A stretch of 64,000 bases of DNA from an uncultured Bacteroidales bacterium (GCA_944323825.1 CALUTY010000014.1:43329-107328), one strand, 5' to 3'; positions 1 to 8,250 are shown, numbered from the stretch's first letter. Translations and numbers: made by a program. The notes: generated by a model from the sequence alone, not told the origin.

Positions 1-1
1 G

Positions 2-256
2 TACATGCCGAAAGAAAATATTGTGCCGTTCCGGGTTGTAGAAGGATGTGCAAATGTTTTCGAATATAATACCGGCACATGGTATCAGGAATTGTCCGAC
101 GGCATGTGGGTGAATTACGGCCGCATCACCGGAGGAAAGGTGACTGTGGAGCGTGACGGTAATGCCCATACACTTACAATAGAGCTTACAGACTGCAGTG
201 ATCCTGCCTTTTCTGTGAGCGGAGTATGGACCACTGACGGCCAGATTCCTCTCTGA
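2..256 (+). CDS. C-terminal fragment of a probable secreted/lipoprotein
   Basis: The reading frame is open to the left edge of the window, so this is the 3' end of a longer gene; the first ATG (position 5) is probably internal. About 84 residues are visible. They are polar and beta-strand rich, with no catalytic motif I recognise. The last ~45 residues (G-x-V-x-V, a short linker, then alternating hydrophobic strands and a final G) resemble the ends of the repeat units in the two lipoproteins downstream. It probably belongs to the same small lipoprotein cluster. Function unknown. Confidence 0.6.
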   Translation, partial: YMPKENIVPFRVVEGCANVFEYNTGTWYQELSDGMWVNYGRITGGKVTVERDGNAHTLTIELTDCSDPAFSVSGVWTTDGQIPL

Positions 257-306
257 TTGTCACAGAATCTCTCAATTATCTATTATAACCTTAAATCCCC
301 GACAAG

Positions 307-1647
307 ATGAAAGTCACAATGAAATTTCTGCGGCTTGCTGCAGCTGCATTGGCTGTCGCCGCATTCGTATCCTGCGAAGACAACACACCTGAGACTCCGG
401 ACAATCCTGACGGCCCGGGCACTGTCACCCCTCCTGAAGAATCCGTCTACCCTGAAAAGGAAATGACATTCGTGGTGGATGGTGTTGAAAGCCCGGTTGG
501 CTCGGCATTCGCTTTTCCACATGAAGGCCAGATCACATTCACTGCATCTCCTGATAATACAACGCTTGACGAAGTGTTCAATGGTGAATTTATTCAGGTG
601 CTTGTAATGCCTCAGGCTCTCAATCGAGACATCAACCTCAAAGAAGAAATTCTTGAAATATATACTTGGGATGATGATACCGAGACAATGGAAATAACTC
701 CTGATATGCTTGAAAGCGGTTCGGCAAGAATGAATCACGAAGAAGGGACAAATACATATACGCTGCTCATGTCTCTTGCTTTCACCGACGGAACTGAAGT
801 CGGGATCAATGCTTCTGCCGTGATGGAAGAGCCGGCCCCGGAGGAAGGAAATACTATCACAATTAACGGAAACACACAGCCGCTTCGTGCATCATTCTAT
901 CTGGATGACGGCGATGGTAATGTCTACCTCTATTTTACATCTGCTGCCATTGAATATTTTGGAGAAATTGATCTTGCTCTGGATTATTTTTGCATTGTCT
1001 TGAATGAGGATGATCTTACAGGCAATGAGTTTGACATAACAAATACCAACAAGACATTTTCGGCATTTTATGTAAACAATACTCCAAATGAAGAATACAC
1101 TCTTATGTTCGATAACACAGAGCTTGATGGAGCAACGGGCACTATCAATGTAAGCAGGAGCGGGTCTGATCCTGCATCATTCACGGCAGAGATATCAGTG
1201 ACTTTCGGTAATGGTACTGCAATATCCGTCAGCTATGACGGAACGGCCGTGTCAGCTGATTATGTACCTGAAGAGCCTAATGAATTCACATATAACGGTG
1301 CTACCCAAGCTATCCAATCTGTGCTTGTTGACAAATCTGATGCCGATATATGGCACATTTATGTCAGTGAAGTCGGCAACCTTGAATATGTAAGTGAATT
1401 TGAGGATATGGGGGCTATACATATTACTGCCCCTGCTGAGGTATTCAATGCTGGACCTGTCGGTTTTTCAACGTATAAGGAAGATCTCAAGTTCGAATAT
1501 GAAGGTAAAACCTGGCAATACAAAGAAGACGGATCAGTAGTGGGCACACTTGATGTATCGCTGGTTGAAGACCAGATTGTGCTTGACTTCACCACTTACA
1601 GCGATCTTTCCGGACATTATTCCGGCACGGCAGTAATCGTTGAATAG
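307..1647 (+). CDS. Putative lipoprotein with three repeated beta-rich domains
   Basis: The 446-residue protein has a lipoprotein signal peptide (basic start, Ala-rich core, lipobox AFVSC with Cys23) followed by a Pro/Asp/Glu-rich linker to about residue 50. The rest reads as three units of roughly 120-140 residues starting near residues 53, 181 and 325. Each opens with a strand like 'xFxxxGxxxPxxSAF' and closes with strands of the form G-x-hydrophobic ... DGT ... Y-x-GT. The ATG at 319 is an alternative start (MKFLRL). Likely exported and lipid-anchored; the surface orientation cannot be seen. I recognise no catalytic residues and no named family. It follows the partial gene at the left edge by about 50 bases and precedes a smaller relative. 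Confidence 0.8.
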   Translation: MKVTMKFLRLAAAALAVAAFVSCEDNTPETPDNPDGPGTVTPPEESVYPEKEMTFVVDGVESPVGSAFAFPHEGQITFTASPDNTTLDEVFNGEFIQVLVMPQALNRDINLKEEILEIYTWDDDTETMEITPDMLESGSARMNHEEGTNTYTLLMSLAFTDGTEVGINASAVMEEPAPEEGNTITINGNTQPLRASFYLDDGDGNVYLYFTSAAIEYFGEIDLALDYFCIVLNEDDLTGNEFDITNTNKTFSAFYVNNTPNEEYTLMFDNTELDGATGTINVSRSGSDPASFTAEISVTFGNGTAISVSYDGTAVSADYVPEEPNEFTYNGATQAIQSVLVDKSDADIWHIYVSEVGNLEYVSEFEDMGAIHITAPAEVFNAGPVGFSTYKEDLKFEYEGKTWQYKEDGSVVGTLDVSLVEDQIVLDFTTYSDLSGHYSGTAVIVE

Positions 1648-1661
1648 CAACATATCATCCG

Positions 1662-2210
1662 ATGGCAAGAATGACAGGAAAAATTTTGAATATGGCAGCC
1701 GCTGCGGCATTTTTTATTGCCGCAGCCACGCTGCCGGCATCATGCCAGAAAGAAAATCCGGAGGGGAACGGGCAGGAGACTCCTGATACGGGACAGGCGG
1801 CTGAGGTTCTCGGCACATACGAGTTCGACGGGAAGACCTACGACATCCTGACAGCAGCCTTCACTGAAAACGAAAGTTACTATACCTTCGTATTTTCTCC
1901 TCTCAGCAAGGACAGAGAGCTGAGTACCAGCCTTCTTTTTTCCATAAGGACCTATTGGGGCGACGGGGAACAGCATAAGGTAGGGACACTGGACCAGGAC
2001 CATAATGATGACTATATCATTGTGTATGAGGATCCTGTGCATCTGTACTCGCAGTTCAGGGAACCCCAAGGCGGGACATACAGCGTGACAGTCCCTGACG
2101 ACAGGTCAGGCGTGTTCCATGTCTGCCTGGATGTCTGTCTGGCAGACGGCACCCCACTGAAAATGGATTATAAGGGGACCATGAGTCTTGCAGCCGGCTC
2201 CGAAGAATAA
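1662..2210 (+). CDS. Small putative lipoprotein, single copy of the same repeat
   Basis: The 182-residue protein has a signal peptide with lipobox LPASC (Cys28) and a short acidic linker. Its one globular unit begins with a strand resembling those that start the repeats of the preceding gene (YEFDGKTYDILTAAF) and ends with ADGT...MDYKGT, matching the end of the second repeat there (GNGT...SYDGT). The start could also be the ATG at 1671 (MTGKIL). It lies 14 bases after the preceding gene, so the two are probably co-transcribed, and a hairpin terminator follows. Function unknown; a beta-sandwich cell-envelope protein is the best guess. Confidence 0.75.
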   Translation: MARMTGKILNMAAAAAFFIAAATLPASCQKENPEGNGQETPDTGQAAEVLGTYEFDGKTYDILTAAFTENESYYTFVFSPLSKDRELSTSLLFSIRTYWGDGEQHKVGTLDQDHNDDYIIVYEDPVHLYSQFREPQGGTYSVTVPDDRSGVFHVCLDVCLADGTPLKMDYKGTMSLAAGSEE

Positions 2211-2264
2211 GGCCGGAGATGACAGCAAAAGCCGGCTCCCGGCAGCAATAGAAAAATGACAATC

Positions 2265-2310
2265 GGGGATGCCCAGAAAGCCTGAATCGGCCTGGGCATC
2301 CCTGTTTATT
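2265..2310 (+). terminator. Rho-independent-like terminator after the lipoprotein cluster
   Basis: A perfect 11-bp inverted repeat (gggatgcccag at 2266-2276, ctgggcatccc at 2292-2302) with a 15-base loop is followed by a T-rich stretch. It lies 55 bases after the stop of the small lipoprotein and upstream of the thiamin promoter, separating the two transcription units. Confidence 0.7.
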
Positions 2311-2338
2311 TTCCGAAAGGGAAAGAGTCAGAAGAATT

Positions 2339-2371
2339 TTTGGAAAATTTCAAAAGAGTTTCTTACATTTG
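2339..2371 (+). promoter_or_regulatory. Promoter of the thiamin operon
   Basis: TACATTTG at 2364-2371 matches the Bacteroidetes -7 consensus TAnnTTTG, with a TTTG at 2339-2342 as -33 element and a 21-base spacer. The start of transcription would fall just before the TPP riboswitch. Confidence 0.6.
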
Positions 2372-2384
2372 TCCAAACATTGAA

Positions 2385-2475
2385 ACAAGAGGGGTGCCTG
2401 CCGGAGTGCGGGCTGAGATCATACCCTATGAACTTGATGCGGCCAGTACCGCCGAAAGGACTTGTTCCCGTTCAT
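2385..2475 (+). promoter_or_regulatory. TPP riboswitch (THI element)
   Basis: The conserved core is clear: GGGGTGC at 2391, CTGAGA at 2413-2418, ATACCC at 2421-2426, GAAC-tt-GATG at 2430-2439, and TACCGCCGAAAGGA at 2447-2460, closed by flanking pairing. This RNA binds thiamin pyrophosphate and lowers expression of the downstream genes. It sits 50-60 bases before the start codon of thiS, so control may be by translation initiation or by termination; I see no strong terminator between it and thiS. Confidence 0.93.
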
Positions 2476-2525
2476 AGAAAGACGGAATTCTCCGTGCATG
2501 GCACCCGCAAGACAAAGGAAGAGCC

Positions 2526-2726
2526 ATGAAAGTCTACATCAATCATTCTCCGGTCGAAGTCGGGACAGGAATCTCGCTTTCGGACCTGCTCAGCAGCCAG
2601 GGCATAAGCACTGAAGGCACGGCGGCAGCTGTGGACAACAAGGTGGTGCCCCGTGCGGACTGGGACAGCACAATGCTTGAAGAAGGGGCAAAAGTCACGG
2701 TCATAAGGGCCGTCTGCGGCGGATGA
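2526..2726 (+). CDS. thiS: Sulfur carrier protein ThiS
   Basis: This 66-residue ubiquitin-fold protein starts with a beta strand (MKVYINHS) and ends in the family's Gly-Gly tail (AVCGG). The terminal glycine is adenylated by ThiF, converted to a thiocarboxylate and used by ThiG as sulfur donor for the thiazole ring of thiamin. The length is normal. It is the first gene after the riboswitch, and its stop overlaps the start of the next gene (ATGA), implying translational coupling. Confidence 0.95.
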   Translation: MKVYINHSPVEVGTGISLSDLLSSQGISTEGTAAAVDNKVVPRADWDSTMLEEGAKVTVIRAVCGG

Positions 2727-3322
2727 TGAAAGTCATTGTCATCACGCCTCCGGAATTTGTCGCCGATGAGGCAGAGATCATCCGCATCCTTCTTTGCGAA
2801 GGGGCGGACCGGGTGCACATCCGCAAGCCGGACTCGTCGGAAAAGGATTTCAGGCGGCTGGTGGAGGCCGTGCCGGAGCAGTTCAGAGAACGGCTCACAT
2901 TCCAGGACCATCTGCCGCTCGCAACGGAATACGGGGCAGGAGGAGTGCATCTGAATACTCGCAATCCCCAGGTCCCGGACGGGTTCTGCGGGCTTGTCAG
3001 CCGTTCGTGTCATTCTTTCGGGGAGGTTTTGGAGCATTCCGGACAGTCGGACTATCTTTTCCTCAGTCCCATATTCGACAGCATTTCAAAGCAGGGATAT
3101 AGTTCGCATTTTTCGGAACAGCAGCTGATGGAAGCCGGGCATGAAGGCATCCTGGGGCCGAAGGTGATTGCCCTCGGAGGCATACTTCCGGAACACATGC
3201 CGCTTTTGGGAAAATACGGATTCGGAGGGGCGGCCTTTCTCGGTTATGTCTGGAAGGATGTGACACCTGAAGCGGCGGCAAAAAGGATAAGGGCAATAAG
3301 GAAGTTTAAATTATCATATTGA
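2723..3322 (+). CDS. thiE: Thiamine phosphate synthase (ThiE/TenI family)
   Basis: The 199-residue TIM-barrel protein carries degenerate but recognisable ThiE/TenI motifs: [10 protein letters not shown] (diphosphate-binding strand), [31 protein letters not shown] and ALGGI. ThiE joins HMP-PP and thiazole phosphate into thiamin phosphate, while TenI-type relatives aromatise the thiazole product instead. The barrel lacks the usual QLRxK and DxxxxLGxDGVHLGQ wording, so a TenI-like role (thiazole tautomerase) is a real alternative. Two adjacent ATG codons (2723 and 2726) are possible starts. It overlaps thiS by four bases and thiG by four bases. Confidence 0.8.
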   Translation: MMKVIVITPPEFVADEAEIIRILLCEGADRVHIRKPDSSEKDFRRLVEAVPEQFRERLTFQDHLPLATEYGAGGVHLNTRNPQVPDGFCGLVSRSCHSFGEVLEHSGQSDYLFLSPIFDSISKQGYSSHFSEQQLMEAGHEGILGPKVIALGGILPEHMPLLGKYGFGGAAFLGYVWKDVTPEAAAKRIRAIRKFKLSY

Positions 3323-3333
3323 ATTTTAATGCA

Positions 3334-4101
3334 ATGAAAGATCTGGTGATAGGAGGACGGACATTCCGTTCGCGCCTGTTCACGGGAACAGGAAAATTCA
3401 GTTCCAATGAACTGATGTCGGAAGCAATCAAGGCGTCCGGCACCGAAATGGTCACTGTGGCAATGAAACGCATAGACATGAGCAATCCTCAGGATGAGAT
3501 GCTTTCGCATGTGAAATTTCCGGGAATCCAGCTTCTGCCGAACACATCCGGCGTGAGGGATGCCGAGGAGGCCATACTTGCGGCACAGCTTGCACGGGAG
3601 GCTTTCGGCACCGACTTCATCAAGCTGGAGATACATCCGGACCCGAAATATCTGTTCCCTGACCCGGTGGAGACATTGAAGGCCACCGAAGAGCTTGTGA
3701 AGATGGGATTCGTGGTGCTGCCTTACATTCAGGCAGACCCTGTCCTCTGCAAGCGTCTTGAAGAGGCGGGTGCGGCTACCGTGATGCCGCTTGCAGCCCC
3801 GATAGGGACCAACAAGGGGCTTGTGACCCGTGAGCTCCTTTCCATCATCATTGAGCAGAGCAATGTCCCGGTGGTGGTGGATGCAGGAATAGGCGCACCT
3901 TCTCATGCGGCGGAAGCCATGGAAATGGGGGCGGATGCCGTGCTGGTCAACACCGCCATCGCGGTTTCAGGCGATCCAGTGCGTATGGCCAGGGCATTTG
4001 CCGCAGCCGTTGCCGCAGGTCGTGAGGCATACGAGGCTGGACTCGGTGCGCAATCAAGATGCGCCGAAGCCAGCAGCCCGCTGACATCATTCCTCGACTG
4101 A
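3334..4101 (+). CDS. thiG: Thiazole synthase ThiG
   Basis: ThiG condenses deoxyxylulose phosphate, dehydroglycine and ThiS-thiocarboxylate sulfur into thiazole phosphate. The protein (255 residues from MKDLVIGG) shows RLFTGTGKF near the N terminus, the Lys-bearing strand [16 protein letters not shown] that forms the Schiff base, [11 protein letters not shown], and the phosphate-binding end [24 protein letters not shown] (quoted in part). An upstream in-frame ATG at 3319 overlaps the thiE stop by four bases; the start at 3334 fits the family N terminus better. It lies between thiE and thiH in the thiazole branch. Confidence 0.95.
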   Translation: MKDLVIGGRTFRSRLFTGTGKFSSNELMSEAIKASGTEMVTVAMKRIDMSNPQDEMLSHVKFPGIQLLPNTSGVRDAEEAILAAQLAREAFGTDFIKLEIHPDPKYLFPDPVETLKATEELVKMGFVVLPYIQADPVLCKRLEEAGAATVMPLAAPIGTNKGLVTRELLSIIIEQSNVPVVVDAGIGAPSHAAEAMEMGADAVLVNTAIAVSGDPVRMARAFAAAVAAGREAYEAGLGAQSRCAEASSPLTSFLD

Positions 4102-4120
4102 TTTTTTATTCGTCATCATT

Positions 4121-5230
4121 ATGTTTTCAGAAGAATTGGAAAAATACGGCTGGGAGGAGACGACCGAGGCGATCATGTCCAAGAGTCCTGCCGATGTCGA
4201 GAGGGCGCTCGGAAAGGAACGCCTCGGGCTTGAGGATTTCATGGCACTGATCTCCCCCGCAGCGGCAGCATATCTCGAGCCGATGGCCAGGCTCAGCCGG
4301 AAATATACGCAGGAGCGTTTCGGAAAGACGGTCTCCATGTATATACCGATGTATATCACCAACTCCTGCACCAACTCCTGCGTCTATTGCGGGTTCAACA
4401 GGCACAACAAGATTGCCAGGGTGGTGCTCACTCCGGAACAGATAGAGGACGAGTGCAAGGCGATAAAAAGGCTCGGTCCGTTTGAAAACCTCCTGCTCGT
4501 GACAGGGGAGAATCCTGCAGTGGCAGGAGTGGAATATCTTGAGAAGGCCCTTCAGGTGTGCAGACCTTATTTCAACAATCTCACCATAGAGGTGATGCCG
4601 CTTTCTGCGGAGGACTATGCCCGGCTGACCCGCTCAGGGCTCAACGGGGTGGTCTGCTTCCAGGAGACCTACAACAGGAAGAATTACAATATATACCACC
4701 CTGCGGGGATGAAATCGAAGTTTGAATGGCGAGTCAACGGCTTTGACCGCATGGGGCAGGCCGGGGTGCACAAGATAGGTATGGGCGTGCTGATAGGACT
4801 GGAGGACTGGAGGACAGATGTCACGATGATGGCCCTGCACCTGCAGTACCTGCGCAAGCGTTACTGGAAGACCCGCTATAGCGTCAACTTCCCGAGGATG
4901 CGTCCGGCCGAAGGCCATTTCCAGCCTAATGTGATAATGAGCGACAGGGAACTTGCACAGGCGATATTCGCATTCCGCATCTTCGACCATGATGTTGACA
5001 TTTCCGTGTCCACAAGGGAAAGCGCAGGGTTCCGGAACCATATCGCCACCCTCGGCGCGACTTCAGTAAGCGCCGGGTCCAAGACCGATCCTGGCGGATA
5101 TTTCACCTATCCGCAGTCTCTCGAACAGTTCGCGGTCAGCGATGAACGCACACCGGCAGAGGTGGAGGCGGACATCCGCAGGGAAGGCTACGAGGTGGTC
5201 TGGAAGGACTGGGACAAGGTATTTGACTGA
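4121..5230 (+). CDS. thiH: 2-iminoacetate synthase ThiH (tyrosine lyase)
   Basis: This 369-residue radical SAM enzyme cleaves tyrosine to p-cresol and dehydroglycine, the glycine-derived part of the thiazole ring. The [4Fe-4S] motif CxxxCxxC is visible as NSCTNSCVYCGFNRHN (residues ~84-99), followed by conserved blocks such as ETYNRKNYNIYHPAGMKS and the C-terminal SAGSKTDPGGY. Presence of ThiH rather than the oxygen-dependent ThiO fits an anaerobe. It follows thiG by 19 bases and is followed 8 bases later by thiF. Confidence 0.96.
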   Translation: MFSEELEKYGWEETTEAIMSKSPADVERALGKERLGLEDFMALISPAAAAYLEPMARLSRKYTQERFGKTVSMYIPMYITNSCTNSCVYCGFNRHNKIARVVLTPEQIEDECKAIKRLGPFENLLLVTGENPAVAGVEYLEKALQVCRPYFNNLTIEVMPLSAEDYARLTRSGLNGVVCFQETYNRKNYNIYHPAGMKSKFEWRVNGFDRMGQAGVHKIGMGVLIGLEDWRTDVTMMALHLQYLRKRYWKTRYSVNFPRMRPAEGHFQPNVIMSDRELAQAIFAFRIFDHDVDISVSTRESAGFRNHIATLGATSVSAGSKTDPGGYFTYPQSLEQFAVSDERTPAEVEADIRREGYEVVWKDWDKVFD

Positions 5231-5238
5231 ATGAATTT

Positions 5239-5955
5239 ATGGGAAATAGGGATACAGCCAGGTCCGGGCGTTATGCCAGACAGACAATGCTGCCGGAAAT
5301 AGGCATTGAGGGACAGGAAAGACTGGCCGGAGCCTCTGTGCTCGTGGTCGGGCTCGGAGGGCTTGGCTCTCCTGCCGCGCTCTACCTCGCCGGGGCGGGA
5401 ATCGGCCGCATAGGTCTTGCGGACCCGGACACCGTGTCGGAAAGCAACCTGCAGCGGCAGACCCTCTACGAAGTGCGGCAGATAGGGATGCCGAAGACGG
5501 AAGCTGCAAGACAGCGGCTCTCCGCCTTTTCTCCGAACACTGCGTTTGAATGCCATCCTGGCGGGCTTACGGCTGAAAATGCAGCGGAGATTGTCGGCAA
5601 ATACGATGTGATTGTGGACTGCTGCGACAATTTTCCGACCAGGTACCTCATTGACGATGTCTGCGCCTCCTGCCGCCGTCCCTGGGTCTACGGGTCCATA
5701 GGTGCATTTTCCGGTCAGGTGAGCGTGATGAATTACATAAGCGGCAGGCGTTATTCCGACCTTTATCCCGACAGGGAGAGCCTGTGTGCCCGTCCCCGTG
5801 AAATTTCCGGTGTCATCGGCACGGTACCGGGAGTCATAGGCACCATTGAGGCCTCCGAGGCATTGAAAATCATTGCGGGTTTCGGCAGGCCACTTGACGG
5901 CAGGCTGCTCACCGTCGACCTGCTGACACTTGAAACAGAGATGATAGAGTTTTAA
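5239..5955 (+). CDS. thiF: ThiF/MoeB-family ThiS adenylyltransferase
   Basis: The 238-residue E1-like protein has the Rossmann ATP-binding loop VVGLGGLGSPAALYLAGAG, the catalytic DxxxxSNLQRQ block (PDTVSESNLQRQTLY) and DVIVDCCDNFPTRYLIDD. It activates the ThiS C terminus with ATP before sulfur transfer. Canonical ThiF/MoeB proteins bind zinc through two CxxC pairs; here the first pair position reads YSDLYPDRE and the second pair is absent, so the zinc site appears lost. It is 8 bases after thiH. MoeB-like activity towards MoaD is a lesser alternative; context favours ThiF. Confidence 0.88.
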   Translation: MGNRDTARSGRYARQTMLPEIGIEGQERLAGASVLVVGLGGLGSPAALYLAGAGIGRIGLADPDTVSESNLQRQTLYEVRQIGMPKTEAARQRLSAFSPNTAFECHPGGLTAENAAEIVGKYDVIVDCCDNFPTRYLIDDVCASCRRPWVYGSIGAFSGQVSVMNYISGRRYSDLYPDRESLCARPREISGVIGTVPGVIGTIEASEALKIIAGFGRPLDGRLLTVDLLTLETEMIEF

Positions 5956-6012
5956 AAGGGATTGATTATCCGAAAAATGACCCCTAAAATTAACAATGAT
6001 TAATAATTTTAT

Positions 6013-6714
6013 ATGAAACAAAGTTTTGACGAATACGCACAGGAATACGATGCATGGTTCCTCAACAACAGGAACGTGCTCTATTCGGAAGTGAATCTTG
6101 TTGCCTCGACCCTGAAAGATGCCGGGCGTGTCCTGTCAGTGGGATGCGGCAGCGGGCTTTTTGAGATGATAATGGCCAAGGAATACGGGATCTCAGTCAC
6201 CGAAGGCATCGAGCCGTCCGAAGGGATGGCTGCAATTGCCCGCAAACGCGGTATGAATGTGACCATAGCCACTGCAGAGGAGGCTGATTTCGGCAGCGGA
6301 GACTATGACACCATCCTGTTCAACGGCACCCCGAGCTACATCACTGACCTCGAAGGGGTCATCAGAAAGGCATACGCGGCACTCCCCTCAGGCGGCAGGA
6401 TAATCCTCGTGGATGTTCCCAAAGAAAGTTCATACGGTCTGATGTACAATCTTGCCAAGGCTCTGGGCACATGGGAGCACCCTCTTCTTGAAGGAGTCTA
6501 TCCGCCTGACCCGTACCCGATCGAATTCGTGAAGATGGCCAACTGGCGCACCACTGCGGAGAAGACAGCTCTGCTTGAGAAGGCCGGATTCGTGGACCTG
6601 AAATATGCCCAGACCCTTACCGCACATCCGCTCTGTTCCGATCTGAGGGAAGAACAGCCTTCGGAAGGCCACGACAAGGGCGACTATGTGGCTATTACAG
6701 CCTTCAAGGCATAG
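6013..6714 (+). CDS. SAM-dependent class I methyltransferase in the thiamin operon
   Basis: The 233-residue protein has the class I methyltransferase SAM loop VLSVGCGSGLFE (residues ~39-50), the acidic end of strand 2 (EGIEPSEGM), DTILFNGTPSYI and RIILVDVPKE. It lies between thiF and tenA on the same strand, 57 bases after thiF, so it is probably under the TPP riboswitch. The substrate is unknown; thiamin biosynthesis has no known methyl transfer step, so salvage or detoxification of a thiamin-related compound, or simple hitch-hiking, are possible. Methyltransf_11/25-type folds are too common to infer more. Confidence 0.8.
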   Translation: MKQSFDEYAQEYDAWFLNNRNVLYSEVNLVASTLKDAGRVLSVGCGSGLFEMIMAKEYGISVTEGIEPSEGMAAIARKRGMNVTIATAEEADFGSGDYDTILFNGTPSYITDLEGVIRKAYAALPSGGRIILVDVPKESSYGLMYNLAKALGTWEHPLLEGVYPPDPYPIEFVKMANWRTTAEKTALLEKAGFVDLKYAQTLTAHPLCSDLREEQPSEGHDKGDYVAITAFKA

Positions 6715-6727
6715 ACATTAAAATATA

Positions 6728-6770
6728 GCGGTTTGTCTTCAGGTCACCTGAATGCTGTCAAACCGCTTTG
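6728..6770 (+). other. Long hairpin between the methyltransferase gene and tenA
   Basis: Outer arms gcggtttg (6728-6735) and caaaccgc (6759-6766) and inner arms ttcagg (6738-6743) and cctgaa (6747-6752) form one extended stem, followed by a short T-rich run (tttgattctt). It may act as a partial terminator or RNA-stability element inside the thiamin operon. It overlaps an upstream in-frame ATG at 6752, which argues for the tenA start at 6785. Confidence 0.55.
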
Positions 6771-6784
6771 ATTCTTATGGAACA

Positions 6785-7435
6785 ATGAAAAAATGGAGCG
6801 AAGAGGTCTGGGAACTTGCAGCCCCGACCTACGGGAAAATAATAGAGCACCCGTTCATCACAGAATTGTCAGCAGGCAGCCTCCCGCAGGAGAAGTTCAG
6901 GTTCTATCTGCGTCAGGACGCCCTGTATCTTGAAAACTATGCGAGGATATTGTCGCATATTGCCTCCCGTCTGCCGGACAAGGAGCATGTGACATCATTC
7001 ATCAATTTCGCTTCGGCGGGAATCGTGGTGGAAAAGGAGCTGCATGCGTCATTCCTCGGAGGGGAAATCCCCCCGGTTTCGGAAATCAGCCCGTCCTGCC
7101 TGCTGTATTCGTCAGTTCTCCAGAGCTTTGCCACTGCACCGGTGGAAGTGGAGGCTGCCGCCATCCTGCCATGCTTCTGGGTCTACAACCGTGTCGGAAA
7201 GGAAATACTGTCAATGCAGACAGGGGATGGAAACCCTTATTCCCGCTGGATAGGGACATACGCCGACGAGGGCTTCACCGCCTCCACCCTCAGGGCAGTG
7301 GAAATCTGCGATGCCCTTGCCCACGGGACCGGAAAGACCACAAGGGAAAGGATGACCGATGCGTTCCTGCTCTGCACCAAGATGGAATGGATGTTCTGGG
7401 ACAGCGCATGGGAAATGGAAAAATGGAAAATATGA
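6785..7435 (+). CDS. tenA: TenA-family aminopyrimidine aminohydrolase (thiaminase II)
   Basis: TenA proteins hydrolyse aminomethyl-pyrimidine breakdown products of thiamin to HMP for reuse. The 216-residue all-helical protein shows the family pattern: W-x-x-V near the start (KKWSEEVWE), HPFITELSAGSLP, FRFYLRQDALYLENYAR, the catalytic-cysteine block AAILPCFWVYNRVGKEI, NPYSRWIGTYA and a terminal WMFWDSAW. The ATG at 6785 begins at the family N terminus; an in-frame ATG at 6752 lies inside a hairpin and is unlikely. Its stop overlaps the start of thiD. Confidence 0.92.
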   Translation: MKKWSEEVWELAAPTYGKIIEHPFITELSAGSLPQEKFRFYLRQDALYLENYARILSHIASRLPDKEHVTSFINFASAGIVVEKELHASFLGGEIPPVSEISPSCLLYSSVLQSFATAPVEVEAAAILPCFWVYNRVGKEILSMQTGDGNPYSRWIGTYADEGFTASTLRAVEICDALAHGTGKTTRERMTDAFLLCTKMEWMFWDSAWEMEKWKI

Positions 7436-8250
7436 ATGCAATGAAGACATACAGGAGAGCATTGACTATAGCCGGCAGCGACCCGAGCGGCGGAGCCGGC
7501 ATACAGGCCGACCTGAAGACATTTTCCGCATGCGGATGCTACGGGATGTCGGCCATAACAGCAGTGGTGGACGAGAATACGGTGGGAGTGACCGGAGTCC
7601 ATCCGATTCCGGTGGATTTCGTTTCGGGACAGATAAAGTCAGTCATTGATGACATCGGCGCGGATGCCGTGAAGATAGGCATGCTGCACTCCTCGGAACT
7701 CATTCTTGCCGTAAGGGACACTCTTGCGGGCTACGGCATCAGCAACATAGTCCTCGATCCTGTGATGGTGGCCACTTCCGGGGACCCGCTTCTCCAGGAA
7801 GATGCTGTTGCGACCCTAAAGGCCGAGCTTGTGCCTTATGCACGGGTGATAACCCCGAACATCCCCGAGGCGGAACTTCTTCTCGGACGCCGTCTGGAAA
7901 GCCAGGACGAACTCCCGGACGCCGCCAGGGAACTTTCCCAAAACCGCCGCGTGTCAGTTATGCTGAAGGCAGGGCATCTCCATGACGAGGAACTTGTGGA
8001 CATCTTCTACAATGCCGAGACCGACGAGATTCTCCGCCTGAGTTCCCTCCGTCTTGACACGCCCAATACCCACGGCACAGGCTGCACCCTCTCTTCTGCC
8101 TTTGCGGCCTTCCTCGCCCACGGACAGGGCCTCAACGAGGCCGCCCGCAACGCAAAGGACTACATCACCGCAGCCATCACCGCCGGCTCCGCCTACAGCA
8201 TCGGCCACGGCCACGGCCCGGTACATCATTTCTTCAGATTCTGGGAATAG
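7432..8250 (+). CDS. thiD: Hydroxymethylpyrimidine/phosphomethylpyrimidine kinase ThiD
   Basis: ThiD phosphorylates HMP twice to HMP-PP, the pyrimidine substrate of ThiE. The 272-residue ribokinase-fold protein shows ALTIAGSDPSGGAGIQADLKT at its N terminus, VLDPVMVATSG, the substrate block TPNIPEAE, VMLKAGH and the anion hole/catalytic Asp motif DTPNTHGTGCTLSSA. The ATG at 7432 overlaps the tenA stop (ATGA) and 7441 is an equally plausible start. It is the last thi gene. Together with TenA it would supply HMP by salvage. Confidence 0.95.
   Translation: MNAMKTYRRALTIAGSDPSGGAGIQADLKTFSACGCYGMSAITAVVDENTVGVTGVHPIPVDFVSGQIKSVIDDIGADAVKIGMLHSSELILAVRDTLAGYGISNIVLDPVMVATSGDPLLQEDAVATLKAELVPYARVITPNIPEAELLLGRRLESQDELPDAARELSQNRRVSVMLKAGHLHDEELVDIFYNAETDEILRLSSLRLDTPNTHGTGCTLSSAFAAFLAHGQGLNEAARNAKDYITAAITAGSAYSIGHGHGPVHHFFRFWE

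Noticed and set aside
2269..2529. Small open frame over the thiamin leader
   Set aside because: It covers the terminator, promoter and TPP riboswitch, so it is non-coding.
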